Assembly: GCA_049487715.1 (NCBI GenBank)
Contig: CP150564.1
Coordinates: 558,001-622,000, forward strand
DNA length: 64,000 bases
Origin: Pycnococcus provasolii
Taxonomy: Eukaryota; Chlorophyta; Pseudoscourfieldiophyceae; Pseudoscourfieldiales
Direction: 5' to 3'
A program made the position numbers and the translations under genes. Of the stretch, positions 38,228 through 47,099 are shown piece after piece. The notes beneath the pieces were generated by a model. That model searched no databases and had not been told where the DNA came from. It saw only the letters and a program-made list of their open reading frames with translations. How positions within the stretch are numbered: position 1 is the first letter of the stretch; the number at the start of each line of letters is the position of its first letter.

Positions 38228-39006
38228 GGTTACCTCTTTTCTTTTTCATTTTTTTTAGTTTTGGTAACTTAGACTAGGGTACTATGTAAGCTTAATAAAT
38301 TCTTTTTCACTATTTTCACTTTACATAAAATACAGTACTGTACGACTGTCGCCATGCTGACGAGGTGTGCGTGCGAGGTGAGTTGCGAGCGACGACGAGA
38401 GGCCCCTAGCTAGGTGGGAGGTACCTGGCCGTACTTCCTAGCGGATATGTGATCTATGTACATACTGTCGAAATACGGTAGTCTTAAGGTCAGGAAGTAA
38501 AGGTATGGAGGTCGGGAAAACACAACGTTGACACCTGGCCAACTACCCTAGGTTGGTAGTCTAATACCATCCTAAAACTTTAAGGGTGGGTAGAAAGGCG
38601 GAAGGCGGAAAGGGGATCCCCAATTATAGCAAATTATGTACCACCCTGTTAAGGTAGTAAAATTTTACAAACGGGTAGCAGTGCTGACTGCTGTATTACA
38701 GGGTAAAGTTAAACATTACCACCACGCTACTTTAGGCCTTTAGGGTACAGTAGCTTTGAGCTCACTGCGATAAAACTTTACGATAGTCTGTTGAGTTGAG
38801 TTGAGTTGAGTTGAAGTTTGGAGCACGTGGTTTTCGTATCATCCCATTTTCATCTTAATTTTCATTTTCAACTTCACCTTCAACTTCATTATCATTTTCA
38901 TCTTCATTATCATTATCAGTTTCTTAGTTTTTCTTCCTTTTTCAGCGTCTTAAGAGTTTTTTTTTTTTTTTTTTCTGAGTAAAGTAAGCTTACTTTTTAA
39001 GTCGTC
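38228..39006. other. Intergenic region with simple repeats
   Basis: 780 bp without a gene. It holds a TTGAG pentanucleotide run (38791-38814), a TTCATT-rich pyrimidine stretch (about 38846-38920) and a T run (about 38958-38975) shortly before the next ATG. Confidence 0.5.
38791..38814. repeat. TTGAG pentanucleotide repeat
   Basis: Nearly five perfect TTGAG units. Confidence 0.9.
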
Positions 39007-40379
39007 ATGTGCGTGACCGGAGGTATGTTCTACCCGCAGCCGAACGAGGTGGTGGCGCACCTCGAGGTGAACTGCGCGCTCTGCACGCCCAGGATCAACG
39101 AGGGGTTCTACGACCCGAGATTCCAGGCGGCAGGAATCACGCCACAGGAATATGCGGCAAAGGTAAGCTCAGGTTTCGTGCGTTTGTGTGCATTCAAAGA
39201 CAGCGGACAAAATAGTGATACTCACGCGACAACACAAACTCGACTTTCTCTCTTTCCAACTCGCACCTTCGCAAGGCGAGAGAATTCAACCAAATGATGC
39301 AAAGGAGGTCTGCGCACGTTGCGCCGAAAGTCTTCTTTTGGGCGCCCGGCCTCCTCATATCGGTCGTCGTCTTCGCCGTGCTCATGGGCGTGTTCTTCGT
39401 GCCCGAAACAATGAAGTGCACGGCTGCGAACGGTGTCTGTCCCAAGGAGGATTTCAGGTCCGCAGATGAAGTCGTCGCCCGCCGACACCTGCTGAATGGC
39501 ACTACCAAGGAGACAACCGAGTACAATCCCCCGGAGAAGCCGACAAGGGCGTCAAGGGTTGAAATTGGTGACTGTTGCATGTTCTTCTGCTGCGTACAAC
39601 ATGACAAAAACGTTCCGCGGACGAGCGTGAACGAGTATCCGTATTTCGATCGCACGGATGGAAACACGTGCGTGTACGAACCTGATAGCACCACATCACG
39701 CGGGCTTGAATGCAACGGCTGTGGTACCAAGAACCATAAGGGAAACGGTCCGGGGTGCGGAGTAAGACTCGCCGGCGAAGGTCACCACGACAAAGGTGTC
39801 GGCTGGCCTGCATCATTCATCATTTTTGTCATCGGCTTTGTCGTTACGTACTTCGTGCTATTGTTAAGGGGTTGCGGGTGCTGCAATTCCTTGATAACGG
39901 ACCTCGACGTGATTTACCGCGACTGGGCGGTGCGTGGCGTGACGGTGTACTACCTCCCCAAACGCAGCAGGTACGACGCGGCAAAGATCGTGTATCGAAC
40001 ACCGGTGCAGCCTGGCATGATGGCTCCGGCGGGAGCGGTGCAGATGGTGCCCATGCAGCCAAATGCTCAGTACCCCGTGGCCGCCCCGATGTACCCGCAA
40101 TACCCGAGCCAGCCTCCTCCGTACCCGCAATACCCGAACCAGCCTCCTCCGTACCCGACACAAGCGGCCGCCATTCCGCCCGCCGTGCCCGCCGGAGGCG
40201 CGCCGATGTCCAGCGTGCCCGCGACTGGCGTTCCGGTGAGCGGCCCTACGCCTGGCATGTACGGCTCGGCTCACACGTCGGACATGTATGGCACGAATGC
40301 CAGCATGTACGGGCAAGCTCAGAGTGGTGGCGCGAGCTCAAGTAGCGCACCTGGAGGTCCAATCGCGCATAAGCAGTAA
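39007..40379 (+). CDS. Two-membrane-segment protein with Cys-rich loop and PPPY tail
   Basis: Exons 39007-39162 and 39276-40379 join in phase 0 across a 113-nt GT-AG intron, giving about 419 residues. The N-terminal part (INEGFYDPRFQAAGITPQEY...FN) is cytosolic-looking. A membrane segment (FFWAPGLLISVVVFAVLMGV) leads to a Cys-rich domain of about 140 residues, then a second segment (FIIFVIGFVVTYFVLLL). The segment LITDLDVIYRDWAVRGVTVYYL follows. The tail is Pro/Tyr/Gly-rich with two PPPYP motifs, the kind bound by WW domains of NEDD4-type ligases, and repeated YPQYP. I do not recognise the family; the F.P..F..GIT..E....FN pattern and the LITD segment are faintly like GOLGA7/ERF4, which is weak. 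It may be a trafficking or adaptor membrane protein. Confidence 0.7.
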
Positions 40380-40461
40380 GAAGCACTATGGATAAACACG
40401 TAAGAACCTGGTATACAACCCTTTTAAACCCCAAACTCGATTTTGAGAACTGCATGCCCTA

Positions 40462-40499
40462 TTAGGGTTAGGGTTAGGGTTAGGGTTAGGATTAGGGTA
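40462..40499 (+). repeat. Interstitial (TTAGGG)n tract
   Basis: Six TTAGGG units, one altered to TTAGGA, on the coding strand of the kinase gene and about 77 bp before its ATG. Confidence 0.95.
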
Positions 40500-40575
40500 T
40501 GGGCCCCTCTCCCTCCTCCTGCTTCCCGACTTCTGGATAACCCCCTTTTGGCATTTTTCGTCGCGTTGATTCGAT

Positions 40576-42105
40576 ATGGCGGGTGGTGCATCGGCAGCGT
40601 CAGCAGCAGTAGGTGGTGGTCGTGCAGCTGGTGGTGCTGGTGCTGGTGCTGCTGCAGCTGGTGGTGCTGGTGCTGGTGCAGCTGCTGGTGCTGCTGCTGG
40701 TGTCTCTGCGGCTGCGGCTTCACCGGGGGTTCTTCCGTCCCCGCACCCTCTGTCCCTGTACCACGTGTTCGGGCGCATCGGCGAGGGCACGTACGGCGTC
40801 GTGTACGTCGCGACGACCCTGTCATCAGCTTCCGGGGGGTCCGCGTCATCAGCTGCCGGTCACCCACCCCAGAAGAGAGCGGAACTTCTCGCAGGTGCTC
40901 GAGGCGCAGATAACGGCGCAGGCGGGTCGCTCTGTGCACTGCCGCACGTCGCGGACGAGGATGGGGCGGCGGAGGTGGGGCACCCACGCACGGGTGCTTC
41001 GTCAGCGGGCACGCAGAGGAAGCTCGCGCTCAAGCTGCTCAAACCCACGAAGGAGTTTGACGGCGTCAGCCCAACGGCGGTGCGGGAAATGGCTCTGCTG
41101 CGCGAGCTGAATCACCCGCACGTTCTTCGACTCGAGGCGGTGCACGTGCACGTGGAGGAGCACGTGCTGTGCATGGTATTCAACTACGCGGAGTACGACC
41201 TGTACGAGCTCATCAGACACCACCGCGAACGACTCGCGAAGAGCCCGATTTCCCTGCACACCGTTAAGAGTCTGCTGTGGCAGGTGCTGCAGGGCGTAGA
41301 GTACCTACACTCGCAGTGGGTGATCCACCGGGACCTCAAGCCGTCAAATATTCTCGTCACGTCGGAGAACGCTCTCGGCGGAGGAGGGATGGTGAAGATT
41401 GCGGACTTTGGGCTCGCGCGCATCTTCCAGGCGCCGCTCAGGCCGCTTCACGACAACGGGGTGGTGGTCACCATCTGGTACCGCGCTCCTGAATTGCTTC
41501 TCGGCGCCAGGCACTACACACCTGCTCTCGATGTCTGGGCCGTGGGGTGCATCTTCGCGGAGCTCACAGCGTTGCGGCCGCTGTTCCAGGGCGACGAGGT
41601 GAGGCGCAGTGGCGCGCCGTTTCAGAAGGACCAGCTGATGCGCATATGCGAGCTTCTCGGCGCGCCGACGGAGGAAATTTGGCCCACGCTCGGGCACCTG
41701 CCTCATTGGGCGGCGAACGACGAAAATGTTGTCGCCGCGGCATCCGAGGCGAGCAACTCGGCGCTTGCCGAGGCGCGTAAGCGCCGGCGTCTGAATGCCT
41801 CGACGCCGACACCCGGCGAGCCACCTCCCCTTCTTGCGGACGCTGCGGCGATGGGTCGCGGGTCCAGCGCTCACTACCTGCTGAGCAAGATGCTCACGTT
41901 CGATCCGAGCGCACGGCTAACGGCGCAGGGTGCTCTGAATGACACGTACTTCTCGCTCGAGCCAATTCCTGGTCGCAATGCGCTGCGTCCTCCGGAAGGC
42001 ACCGGCGCGGCTGTTTCGTACCCGCCGCGGCGCGTGCACACGGAGGACCGCGGCATGCCCCAGAGCAGCGAGCCTGCACAGCAACAGCAGCGCGGGAACA
42101 AATGA
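40576..42105 (+). CDS. CDK8: CDK8/CDKE-type cyclin-dependent kinase
   Basis: A 509-residue Ser/Thr kinase, expected to be the catalytic subunit of the Mediator kinase module. Kinase motifs are GRIGEGTYGVVY, the Lys in LALKLLK, HRDLKPSNIL, DFGLAR and APELLLG. The alpha-C helix reads SPTAVRE, close to the SPTAIRE of plant CDKE and distinct from PSTAIRE cell-cycle kinases. YTPALDVWAVGCIFAEL and QLMRICELLGAP fit CDK8. Unusual features are an Ala/Gly-rich N-terminal 50 residues and an insertion of about 60 residues between the Gly-rich loop and the Lys; a further insertion near residues 385-425 includes KRRR. The start at 40576 is the only reasonable ATG. Confidence 0.9.
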   Translation: MAGGASAASAAVGGGRAAGGAGAGAAAAGGAGAGAAAGAAAGVSAAAASPGVLPSPHPLSLYHVFGRIGEGTYGVVYVATTLSSASGGSASSAAGHPPQKRAELLAGARGADNGAGGSLCALPHVADEDGAAEVGHPRTGASSAGTQRKLALKLLKPTKEFDGVSPTAVREMALLRELNHPHVLRLEAVHVHVEEHVLCMVFNYAEYDLYELIRHHRERLAKSPISLHTVKSLLWQVLQGVEYLHSQWVIHRDLKPSNILVTSENALGGGGMVKIADFGLARIFQAPLRPLHDNGVVVTIWYRAPELLLGARHYTPALDVWAVGCIFAELTALRPLFQGDEVRRSGAPFQKDQLMRICELLGAPTEEIWPTLGHLPHWAANDENVVAAASEASNSALAEARKRRRLNASTPTPGEPPPLLADAAAMGRGSSAHYLLSKMLTFDPSARLTAQGALNDTYFSLEPIPGRNALRPPEGTGAAVSYPPRRVHTEDRGMPQSSEPAQQQQRGNK

Positions 42106-42170
42106 GTTGACTGTATGTAACCTTCCTGTAAAATGTACTTGTTTGTTTTTGTTGCATTTGGCATGGAAAT

Positions 42171-42250
42171 CACCGGCGCCACGTGCAAACGCGCAGTTTG
42201 TATAGCGCCGTGCGAATGGGCTGAATGGTTTGGACGACCGCTATCGTAGA
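42171..42250 (+). repeat. Dispersed short repeat, copy 2
   Basis: It contains CACCGGCGCCA, AAACGCGCAGT, CCGTGCGAATGGGCTGAATGG and GGACGACCG in the same order as the copy at 49622-49715. It lies in the gap between two converging genes. Confidence 0.6.
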
Positions 42251-42304
42251 CAAAGCGAAGTACAGTACAGTACAGTGCTATTCTGAATGAGTGAAACCTT
42301 AGCA

Positions 42305-42775
42305 TTACTCGTCTTTTTGTTGTTGCTGTGCTTCTTTGAGCCTTTTATCCAAGTCCGCAATTGTCCTTCGTGCGGTGGCCGCAAAGCTTTCGAGCGTGTT
42401 GTCCTTCTCCTCTAGTGCTCTTTCGAGCTTGAAGACTTCCTTTTCCGCTTCGTCGAGTCTTCTCTTTCTCATGTCGCTCGTGTCAACAGCTTTCGCGAGT
42501 TGTTCTTGCGCGTCTCTCATAGCGTTTCTCGTTTCTTTTAGTCTCTGTTCTAGCGCATCTTTTTCTGCCTGCAGGGTGGTAACTTGTCTCTCGAGTTTTC
42601 GTTCGTTCTCCGACGGTCCGAAGATCGCGAGCCTGACCGTCGGAGAACTACGACGGGACAAGACGGGACGAGAAGACGACCTATGAACACCACCACAAAA
42701 TCCCCTATAAGAATTATTCATAGGAATGAAACGCCGAAAGGAACAACCAGTTCGAGGAGCCATCACTGCCATCAT
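42305..42775 (-). CDS. Coiled-coil protein with putative organelle presequence
   Basis: About 156 residues. The first 50 (Arg, Ser, Met, almost no acids; ending near VRLAIFGPS) resemble a transit peptide. From about residue 55 to the end the protein is a continuous Leu/Glu/Lys heptad coiled coil (ENERKLERQVTTLQAEKDAL and onward). No family is recognised. The frame is open to 42955 but without an earlier ATG; 42775 is the first. It is divergent from the HINT3-like gene with 207 bp between. Confidence 0.6.
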   Translation of the reverse strand: MMAVMAPRTGCSFRRFIPMNNSYRGFCGGVHRSSSRPVLSRRSSPTVRLAIFGPSENERKLERQVTTLQAEKDALEQRLKETRNAMRDAQEQLAKAVDTSDMRKRRLDEAEKEVFKLERALEEKDNTLESFAATARRTIADLDKRLKEAQQQQKDE

Positions 42776-42982
42776 CACTCGAGGTTTGAAAACAAAAAAC
42801 CTTCCAAAGAAGAAGAATCTGGACAGATCATACCGTGGGAGGGAGGTTCCGAAAAATCTAAAATCTTTTTGCAAATCTGTTTTCAATCTTTTGTTTCGGG
42901 GTTTCAGAACATCTCTCCTCTCCCCGACCTTGTCCCTTGTGGTTGGTTTGTGCAATTCCTTTCATTTTCATGCCCGGCAGGC

Positions 42983-43605
42983 ATGTCTCGAACTCAGCCT
43001 TGGTTCGGCCCGCGTGCGAACCACTCGCGCTCCTCCACGCCACACGAGGACTTGTCTGCCTCGTCCTCGTACGCATCCAACAAGACGGTGTTCGGCGCCA
43101 TACTGCGTAACGAGCTGCCGGCCACAATCCTATACGAGGATGAGCGCGTTCTATGCTTCCGCGACATTCGACCCGTCAGCAAGCACCACTCGTTAGTTAT
43201 TCCGAAAAGACAAATCGCTCACAGTGGAGCGCTGACGCGTGACGACCGCGTAAGTCTACCTTCTAGCCATCTCCGGCGGATAAGCAACACACACTATGGA
43301 TAACAACCTAACAACACACGTCTACCGTTAAATAAAATAAACAGGACTTGGTTCAGCACATGGAAAATGTCGCATGCAACGCCGTTAAGGTCGACTTTCC
43401 AAACTTAAACGTGGAGGAGTGCAGACAAACAAACGAGCTGTCGCTGGGCTTTCACCGATGGCCGTGCTTGTCCGTGCACCACTTGCACTTGCACACAATC
43501 TACCCCATGCCGTGCCAGCACTGGTGGTATCGTGTCATACACCCACGTGAGTACAGCTGGTGGTATCGACCGAGCACTGACTTCACCGAGACAAAAACGA
43601 AATGA
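42983..43605 (+). CDS. HINT3: HIT-family nucleotide hydrolase, HINT3-like, two exons
   Basis: Exons 42983-43249 and 43345-43605 join in phase 0 (donor CGC|GTAAGT, acceptor AACAG|GAC), giving about 175 residues. The HIT histidine triad is HHLHLHTI, preceded by LGFHRWPCLSV, the arrangement of HINT3/HNT3-type proteins. The first exon carries VFGAILRNELPATILYEDE and FRDIRPVSKHHSLVIPK, the N-terminal HIT core. Relatives hydrolyse AMP-lysine or AMP-NH2 phosphoramidates. The C-terminal WWYRVIHPREYSWWYRP replaces the branch-specific tail. Without splicing the first frame ends early and lacks the triad, so the intron is well supported. Confidence 0.85.
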
Positions 43606-43670
43606 GACCACTTGTATTTTCATCAATAAATCTTTTATACAGTATATGTACAGACAGTTCAGATACATAA

Positions 43671-44873
43671 TCACACCGCGGTGCTTGCTTGGCGGAGCAC
43701 GTTATCCCAAACGCGCAGAAAGTTGCCTCCGATGACAAGGGCAACGTCGCTAGGTGAAAAGCGCTCGAGCAGCGCGTCGACGAGCACTGGGTACGCATCC
43801 ACTCCCGTGTGAAGGCCACGAACTCCCTTTGGGATGCCGTCGTAGTCGCTGCCCAAGCCAACGTGCCTGATACCAAGATGACGGGCTAGGAAGGAGATGT
43901 GCTCAACCACCGCGAGTACGCTGTCGCCGCAGAGAAATGGCGGGTGGAAGGGAACCATGACGAGGCCGCCATTCGCACGAACGAGAGGGAGCAAGTTCGA
44001 CGGCACGTTGCGCGGATGCTCGCACAGCTCATAGGCTCCTGAGTGAGAGAAGATGACGGGGGCGCGGCTGAGCCGAAGAACGTCAGCCGCGGCGGCGACA
44101 CTCGCATGCGAGAGGTCAACGACGAGTCCCAGGTCATTCAGCAGCAGTAGTACCTCGGGCCTGTGCAGGCCGCGGCTACCGTCACCACCATCGCTTTTCG
44201 CAGGTTGAGCATCAGCGCAGCAGCTATCCGTCACGGCGGTGTGGCAGTTGTGATTGAGTGTGATGACGCGTGCGCCAAGTCGTCGTGCATTTCGGATGGA
44301 CTCTTCCACGGGCGTTCGCGTCTCATCTTCAAATGCGTGCAGACCCTCAACGCCCATGACGAGCGCGACGCGCCTGGTCGCGTGCGCCAGTCTGACGTCG
44401 CTAGCTGTTTTCGCGATGACGACGTTCTCATCGTCCGCGTCTGCGATGTCGCGCACGAGCTGCATCATAGCGTGCGTTTCCTTGATGGACGCATTGCCGC
44501 ACGGAACGTACGCAGCCATGACCATGGACGCCACGCGCCCCGCACGCATGCGCGGCATGTCAACGTGCGTTCCCAGTGCGGAGGTATTTAGTTTGAATTT
44601 CGACACGTCGCCTGCAAGTTTCTCCGCGATGGCCATGGGCACGTCCGCGTGCGCGTCGACGAGCGGGTATGTCGCCAGAAGGTGGTGTGCACTATATGGC
44701 AACCTTCTCCATGTGTGAATTAGGGCGTCCAACCCAGTCAACTCGGTGGCGACGTACACGGCGACACACGTGACGAACACGCTCTTTGTGAGGATTCCGA
44801 ACCACCACCGCTTGGTGCGCGCGAGTGCGTCCTTTTGCGCGTGATTCGACGCGCCATTAGCGTTCGACGCCAT
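43671..44873 (-). CDS. Membrane (renal-type) dipeptidase, peptidase M19
   Basis: About 400 residues. Zinc-site motifs of family M19 are visible: LVDAHADVPMAI (HxD), GVEGLHAFED (Glu), VVDLSHAS and IFSHSGAYELCEHPRNVPSNLL (His residues), and GLGSDYDGI (Asp). The enzymes cleave dipeptides, including Cys-Gly from glutathione breakdown. An N-terminal hydrophobic segment (FGILTKSVFVTCVAVYVATEL) suggests a signal anchor with the catalytic part in the secretory lumen or outside. ATG 44873 is the first of the frame. A (TTAGGG)n tract reading in the gene's orientation lies about 65 bp before it. Confidence 0.9.
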   Translation of the reverse strand: MASNANGASNHAQKDALARTKRWWFGILTKSVFVTCVAVYVATELTGLDALIHTWRRLPYSAHHLLATYPLVDAHADVPMAIAEKLAGDVSKFKLNTSALGTHVDMPRMRAGRVASMVMAAYVPCGNASIKETHAMMQLVRDIADADDENVVIAKTASDVRLAHATRRVALVMGVEGLHAFEDETRTPVEESIRNARRLGARVITLNHNCHTAVTDSCCADAQPAKSDGGDGSRGLHRPEVLLLLNDLGLVVDLSHASVAAAADVLRLSRAPVIFSHSGAYELCEHPRNVPSNLLPLVRANGGLVMVPFHPPFLCGDSVLAVVEHISFLARHLGIRHVGLGSDYDGIPKGVRGLHTGVDAYPVLVDALLERFSPSDVALVIGGNFLRVWDNVLRQASTAV

Positions 44874-44938
44874 GACGATCGCTAAGAGTAACAACCCGTG
44901 AGGAGCACTATGAGGAGCCACCTATGAGGAGCCGATCA

Positions 44939-44958
44939 CCCTAACCCTAACCCTAATC
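44939..44958 (-). repeat. Interstitial (TTAGGG)n tract on the minus strand
   Basis: Three CCCTAA units, the last altered, upstream of and in the orientation of the dipeptidase gene. A single TTAGGGTTTCCAGG follows on the + strand at about 44979-44993, facing the QSOX gene. Confidence 0.9.
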
Positions 44959-45089
44959 CTTTCCAGCTACCACTAGTTAGGGTTTCCAGGTTTCCAGGGC
45001 AAGTTAGAACTAGGGTTACGCGACATTCCCCTCGGAGCCCTCCAAGGTCCTTCCTTCCGTTCGGCGCCCCCCATAGGTAACCTCGGAGG

Positions 45090-46958
45090 ATGTTCCCAAT
45101 GGACTCGCCCATGGTCGTGACTCCTCCCATGACAATGACAACTTCCATGCCGTCATCGAGCTTGCTTAGGATTAGGCTTAGGGCAGTTCCCCTAGGTGCG
45201 GTGTTTCTTTTTTGTGCGGTCATGTTGTTTGGTCTCGGTCCAGGAGGAGGAGGAGCATCTATCGGGATGGGGGATGGGATCGGGATGGTGGGAGCCGCCG
45301 CGACGCGTCTCGGACCCATGGGAGGTGGTGGTGGTGGTGGTCACTCCAAAGAAGTGGATGCCGATGGCATGCCGCTTGCTGCGCACGCAGCGCTACAGGC
45401 TGCAGAAGCGACGTTCGAGGCGGTGCTTGTGTCGCTGACGAAAGGAACTGACGACTCGGAAGAAGAAGGACCGCACGTACTCATGGAATTGTACGCGTCG
45501 TGGTGCCCGCACTGCAGACACTACGCGCCGGAGTACGACGTCATCGCGAGAGCCATCAACTTCAACATCGACAGCGCAAAGAGAGTGCACGTCCTGCGCG
45601 TCGACTGCGCGCACAACAACGCGCTGTGCGAGAAATACGAAATCTCTGGATACCCTTCGATCGTATTCGGAACCGTAAGCGCCGTCAAACGCGTGGGGAT
45701 GGGCGAGGTGAGATTCTCGCAGCAAAAAGACGCCATACTCGTCAAGGAACGCAAGCCAGGTGCAGTCATCAAGTTCGTCAACGGAAAACTTGGAACGGCG
45801 TTTTCAGAAGAGACGGCACAATCTGCCGCCTCGTCAACAGCCGCACCCACGCCGCGTGCCGTCACGCTCAGAGGCGGTGGGGAAGCGCAAGGCATACCAA
45901 CCACGCAAACGATGTCCGTTGCTCTGCGAAGACAGGCGGCTGATACGCGAGACGCAGAACTGGCTACCGTGATGATGTCTTCGCTCATCTTCGGGCATAC
46001 CGCGGCGTCCGCATCAAAGCTCCCGCCTCTACCAGCCGCAAATAGACAACCTCTTCTCAAGTGGTACGGCGTTCTTGCTAGACATCACCCTGTCACGGCG
46101 TGCCGGTCGGGTGCTAAGAGTGTCGTGAACGCAATCTACACGCACTGGGTCGACGGACAGGAAGGACGGCCAGATCACCTCGCGGCGGTGCCGGTGTGCG
46201 GCGCAGGAGGCGCGAAGATGCCAGAGCATCACAGCCAATTCCCCGACGATGCATGGCAGGACTGCCGAGGCACGACGGAGGGTGGGCGAGGATTCACGTG
46301 CGGGCTCTGGCAGCTCTTCCACGCCGTCGCCGTGGATGCCGCCGTGAAGCAGTTGGACGACGGCAAGGCGCTCATGGAGGCTCTGGACGCGTACGTGCGC
46401 AACTTCTTCGGATGCCAGGTTTGCCGCGACCACTTCCTCACGCTGATCGCGAGCGCGCAGGTGCGCACGGCGCGCGATTTCGCACTGTGGCTGTGGCGCT
46501 CGCACAACGTCGTGAATGATCGTCTGGCTGCAGAGGAGACTGAGGGCGGCGACGGCGACCCATCATTCCCGAAGGTGACGTGGCCTGGGCGCATGCAGTG
46601 TCCTGCGTGCTACAAGGATGACACGTGGAACGAGGACGCCGTGCTTGCATTCCTCATCCGGTACTACGCGGGAGCAGCCGAGGCTGATCCATCCACAACG
46701 ATCAAGTCACCGTCTCCTTCGGCGCGTGCGGCATTCTCTGACTACGGCGGCGGCGGCGGCGGCCGTAGCGATAGCCTCGCCGACGGCACCTCGAACCACG
46801 CCATGTACGTGGGTGGATCGGTGCTCGTCGCGATCGGGCTCGTGGCGTGGTGCGTGCGCACACGAGGCCCGACAAGAGCGCGCGCATGGACGAAGCACCG
46901 TCTGAGCCTGTTGCCATCTTCGTACCATGTTGGCGTTGGTCTCGCCAAGGCTCTGTAA
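45090..46958 (+). CDS. QSOX: Quiescin sulfhydryl oxidase (QSOX)
   Basis: A 622-residue secretory-pathway oxidase that forms disulfides in folding proteins and passes electrons to O2. A thioredoxin domain has the active site YASWCPHCRHY (about residue 140). The ERV/ALR FAD domain shows GLWQLFHAVAVDA, the redox pair FFGCQVCRDHF (about 441), and CPACYKDDTW. A membrane segment near the C-terminus (VGGSVLVAIGLVAWCV) matches membrane-bound forms. The single Trx domain plus Erv domain is the plant/protist layout; animal QSOX has two Trx domains. The signal/anchor is LGAVFLFCAVMLFGLG. Several in-frame ATGs precede it; 45090 is the first, and 45147 would leave a more usual short lead. A Gly-rich stretch follows the signal. 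Confidence 0.92.
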   Translation: MFPMDSPMVVTPPMTMTTSMPSSSLLRIRLRAVPLGAVFLFCAVMLFGLGPGGGGASIGMGDGIGMVGAAATRLGPMGGGGGGGHSKEVDADGMPLAAHAALQAAEATFEAVLVSLTKGTDDSEEEGPHVLMELYASWCPHCRHYAPEYDVIARAINFNIDSAKRVHVLRVDCAHNNALCEKYEISGYPSIVFGTVSAVKRVGMGEVRFSQQKDAILVKERKPGAVIKFVNGKLGTAFSEETAQSAASSTAAPTPRAVTLRGGGEAQGIPTTQTMSVALRRQAADTRDAELATVMMSSLIFGHTAASASKLPPLPAANRQPLLKWYGVLARHHPVTACRSGAKSVVNAIYTHWVDGQEGRPDHLAAVPVCGAGGAKMPEHHSQFPDDAWQDCRGTTEGGRGFTCGLWQLFHAVAVDAAVKQLDDGKALMEALDAYVRNFFGCQVCRDHFLTLIASAQVRTARDFALWLWRSHNVVNDRLAAEETEGGDGDPSFPKVTWPGRMQCPACYKDDTWNEDAVLAFLIRYYAGAAEADPSTTIKSPSPSARAAFSDYGGGGGGRSDSLADGTSNHAMYVGGSVLVAIGLVAWCVRTRGPTRARAWTKHRLSLLPSSYHVGVGLAKAL

Positions 46959-47099
46959 CACTTACTCGAATTGTTTTCTAAGTCAGTACCACGGTACGAT
47001 AGTACTACATTTGTTTCGATATTTTGATATTAGGGTTCTAAGAGTTTGGAGGGTGACTGACGTGGAGGTGCGCAACCCTTTTCCATCCTTCCAATTTCT

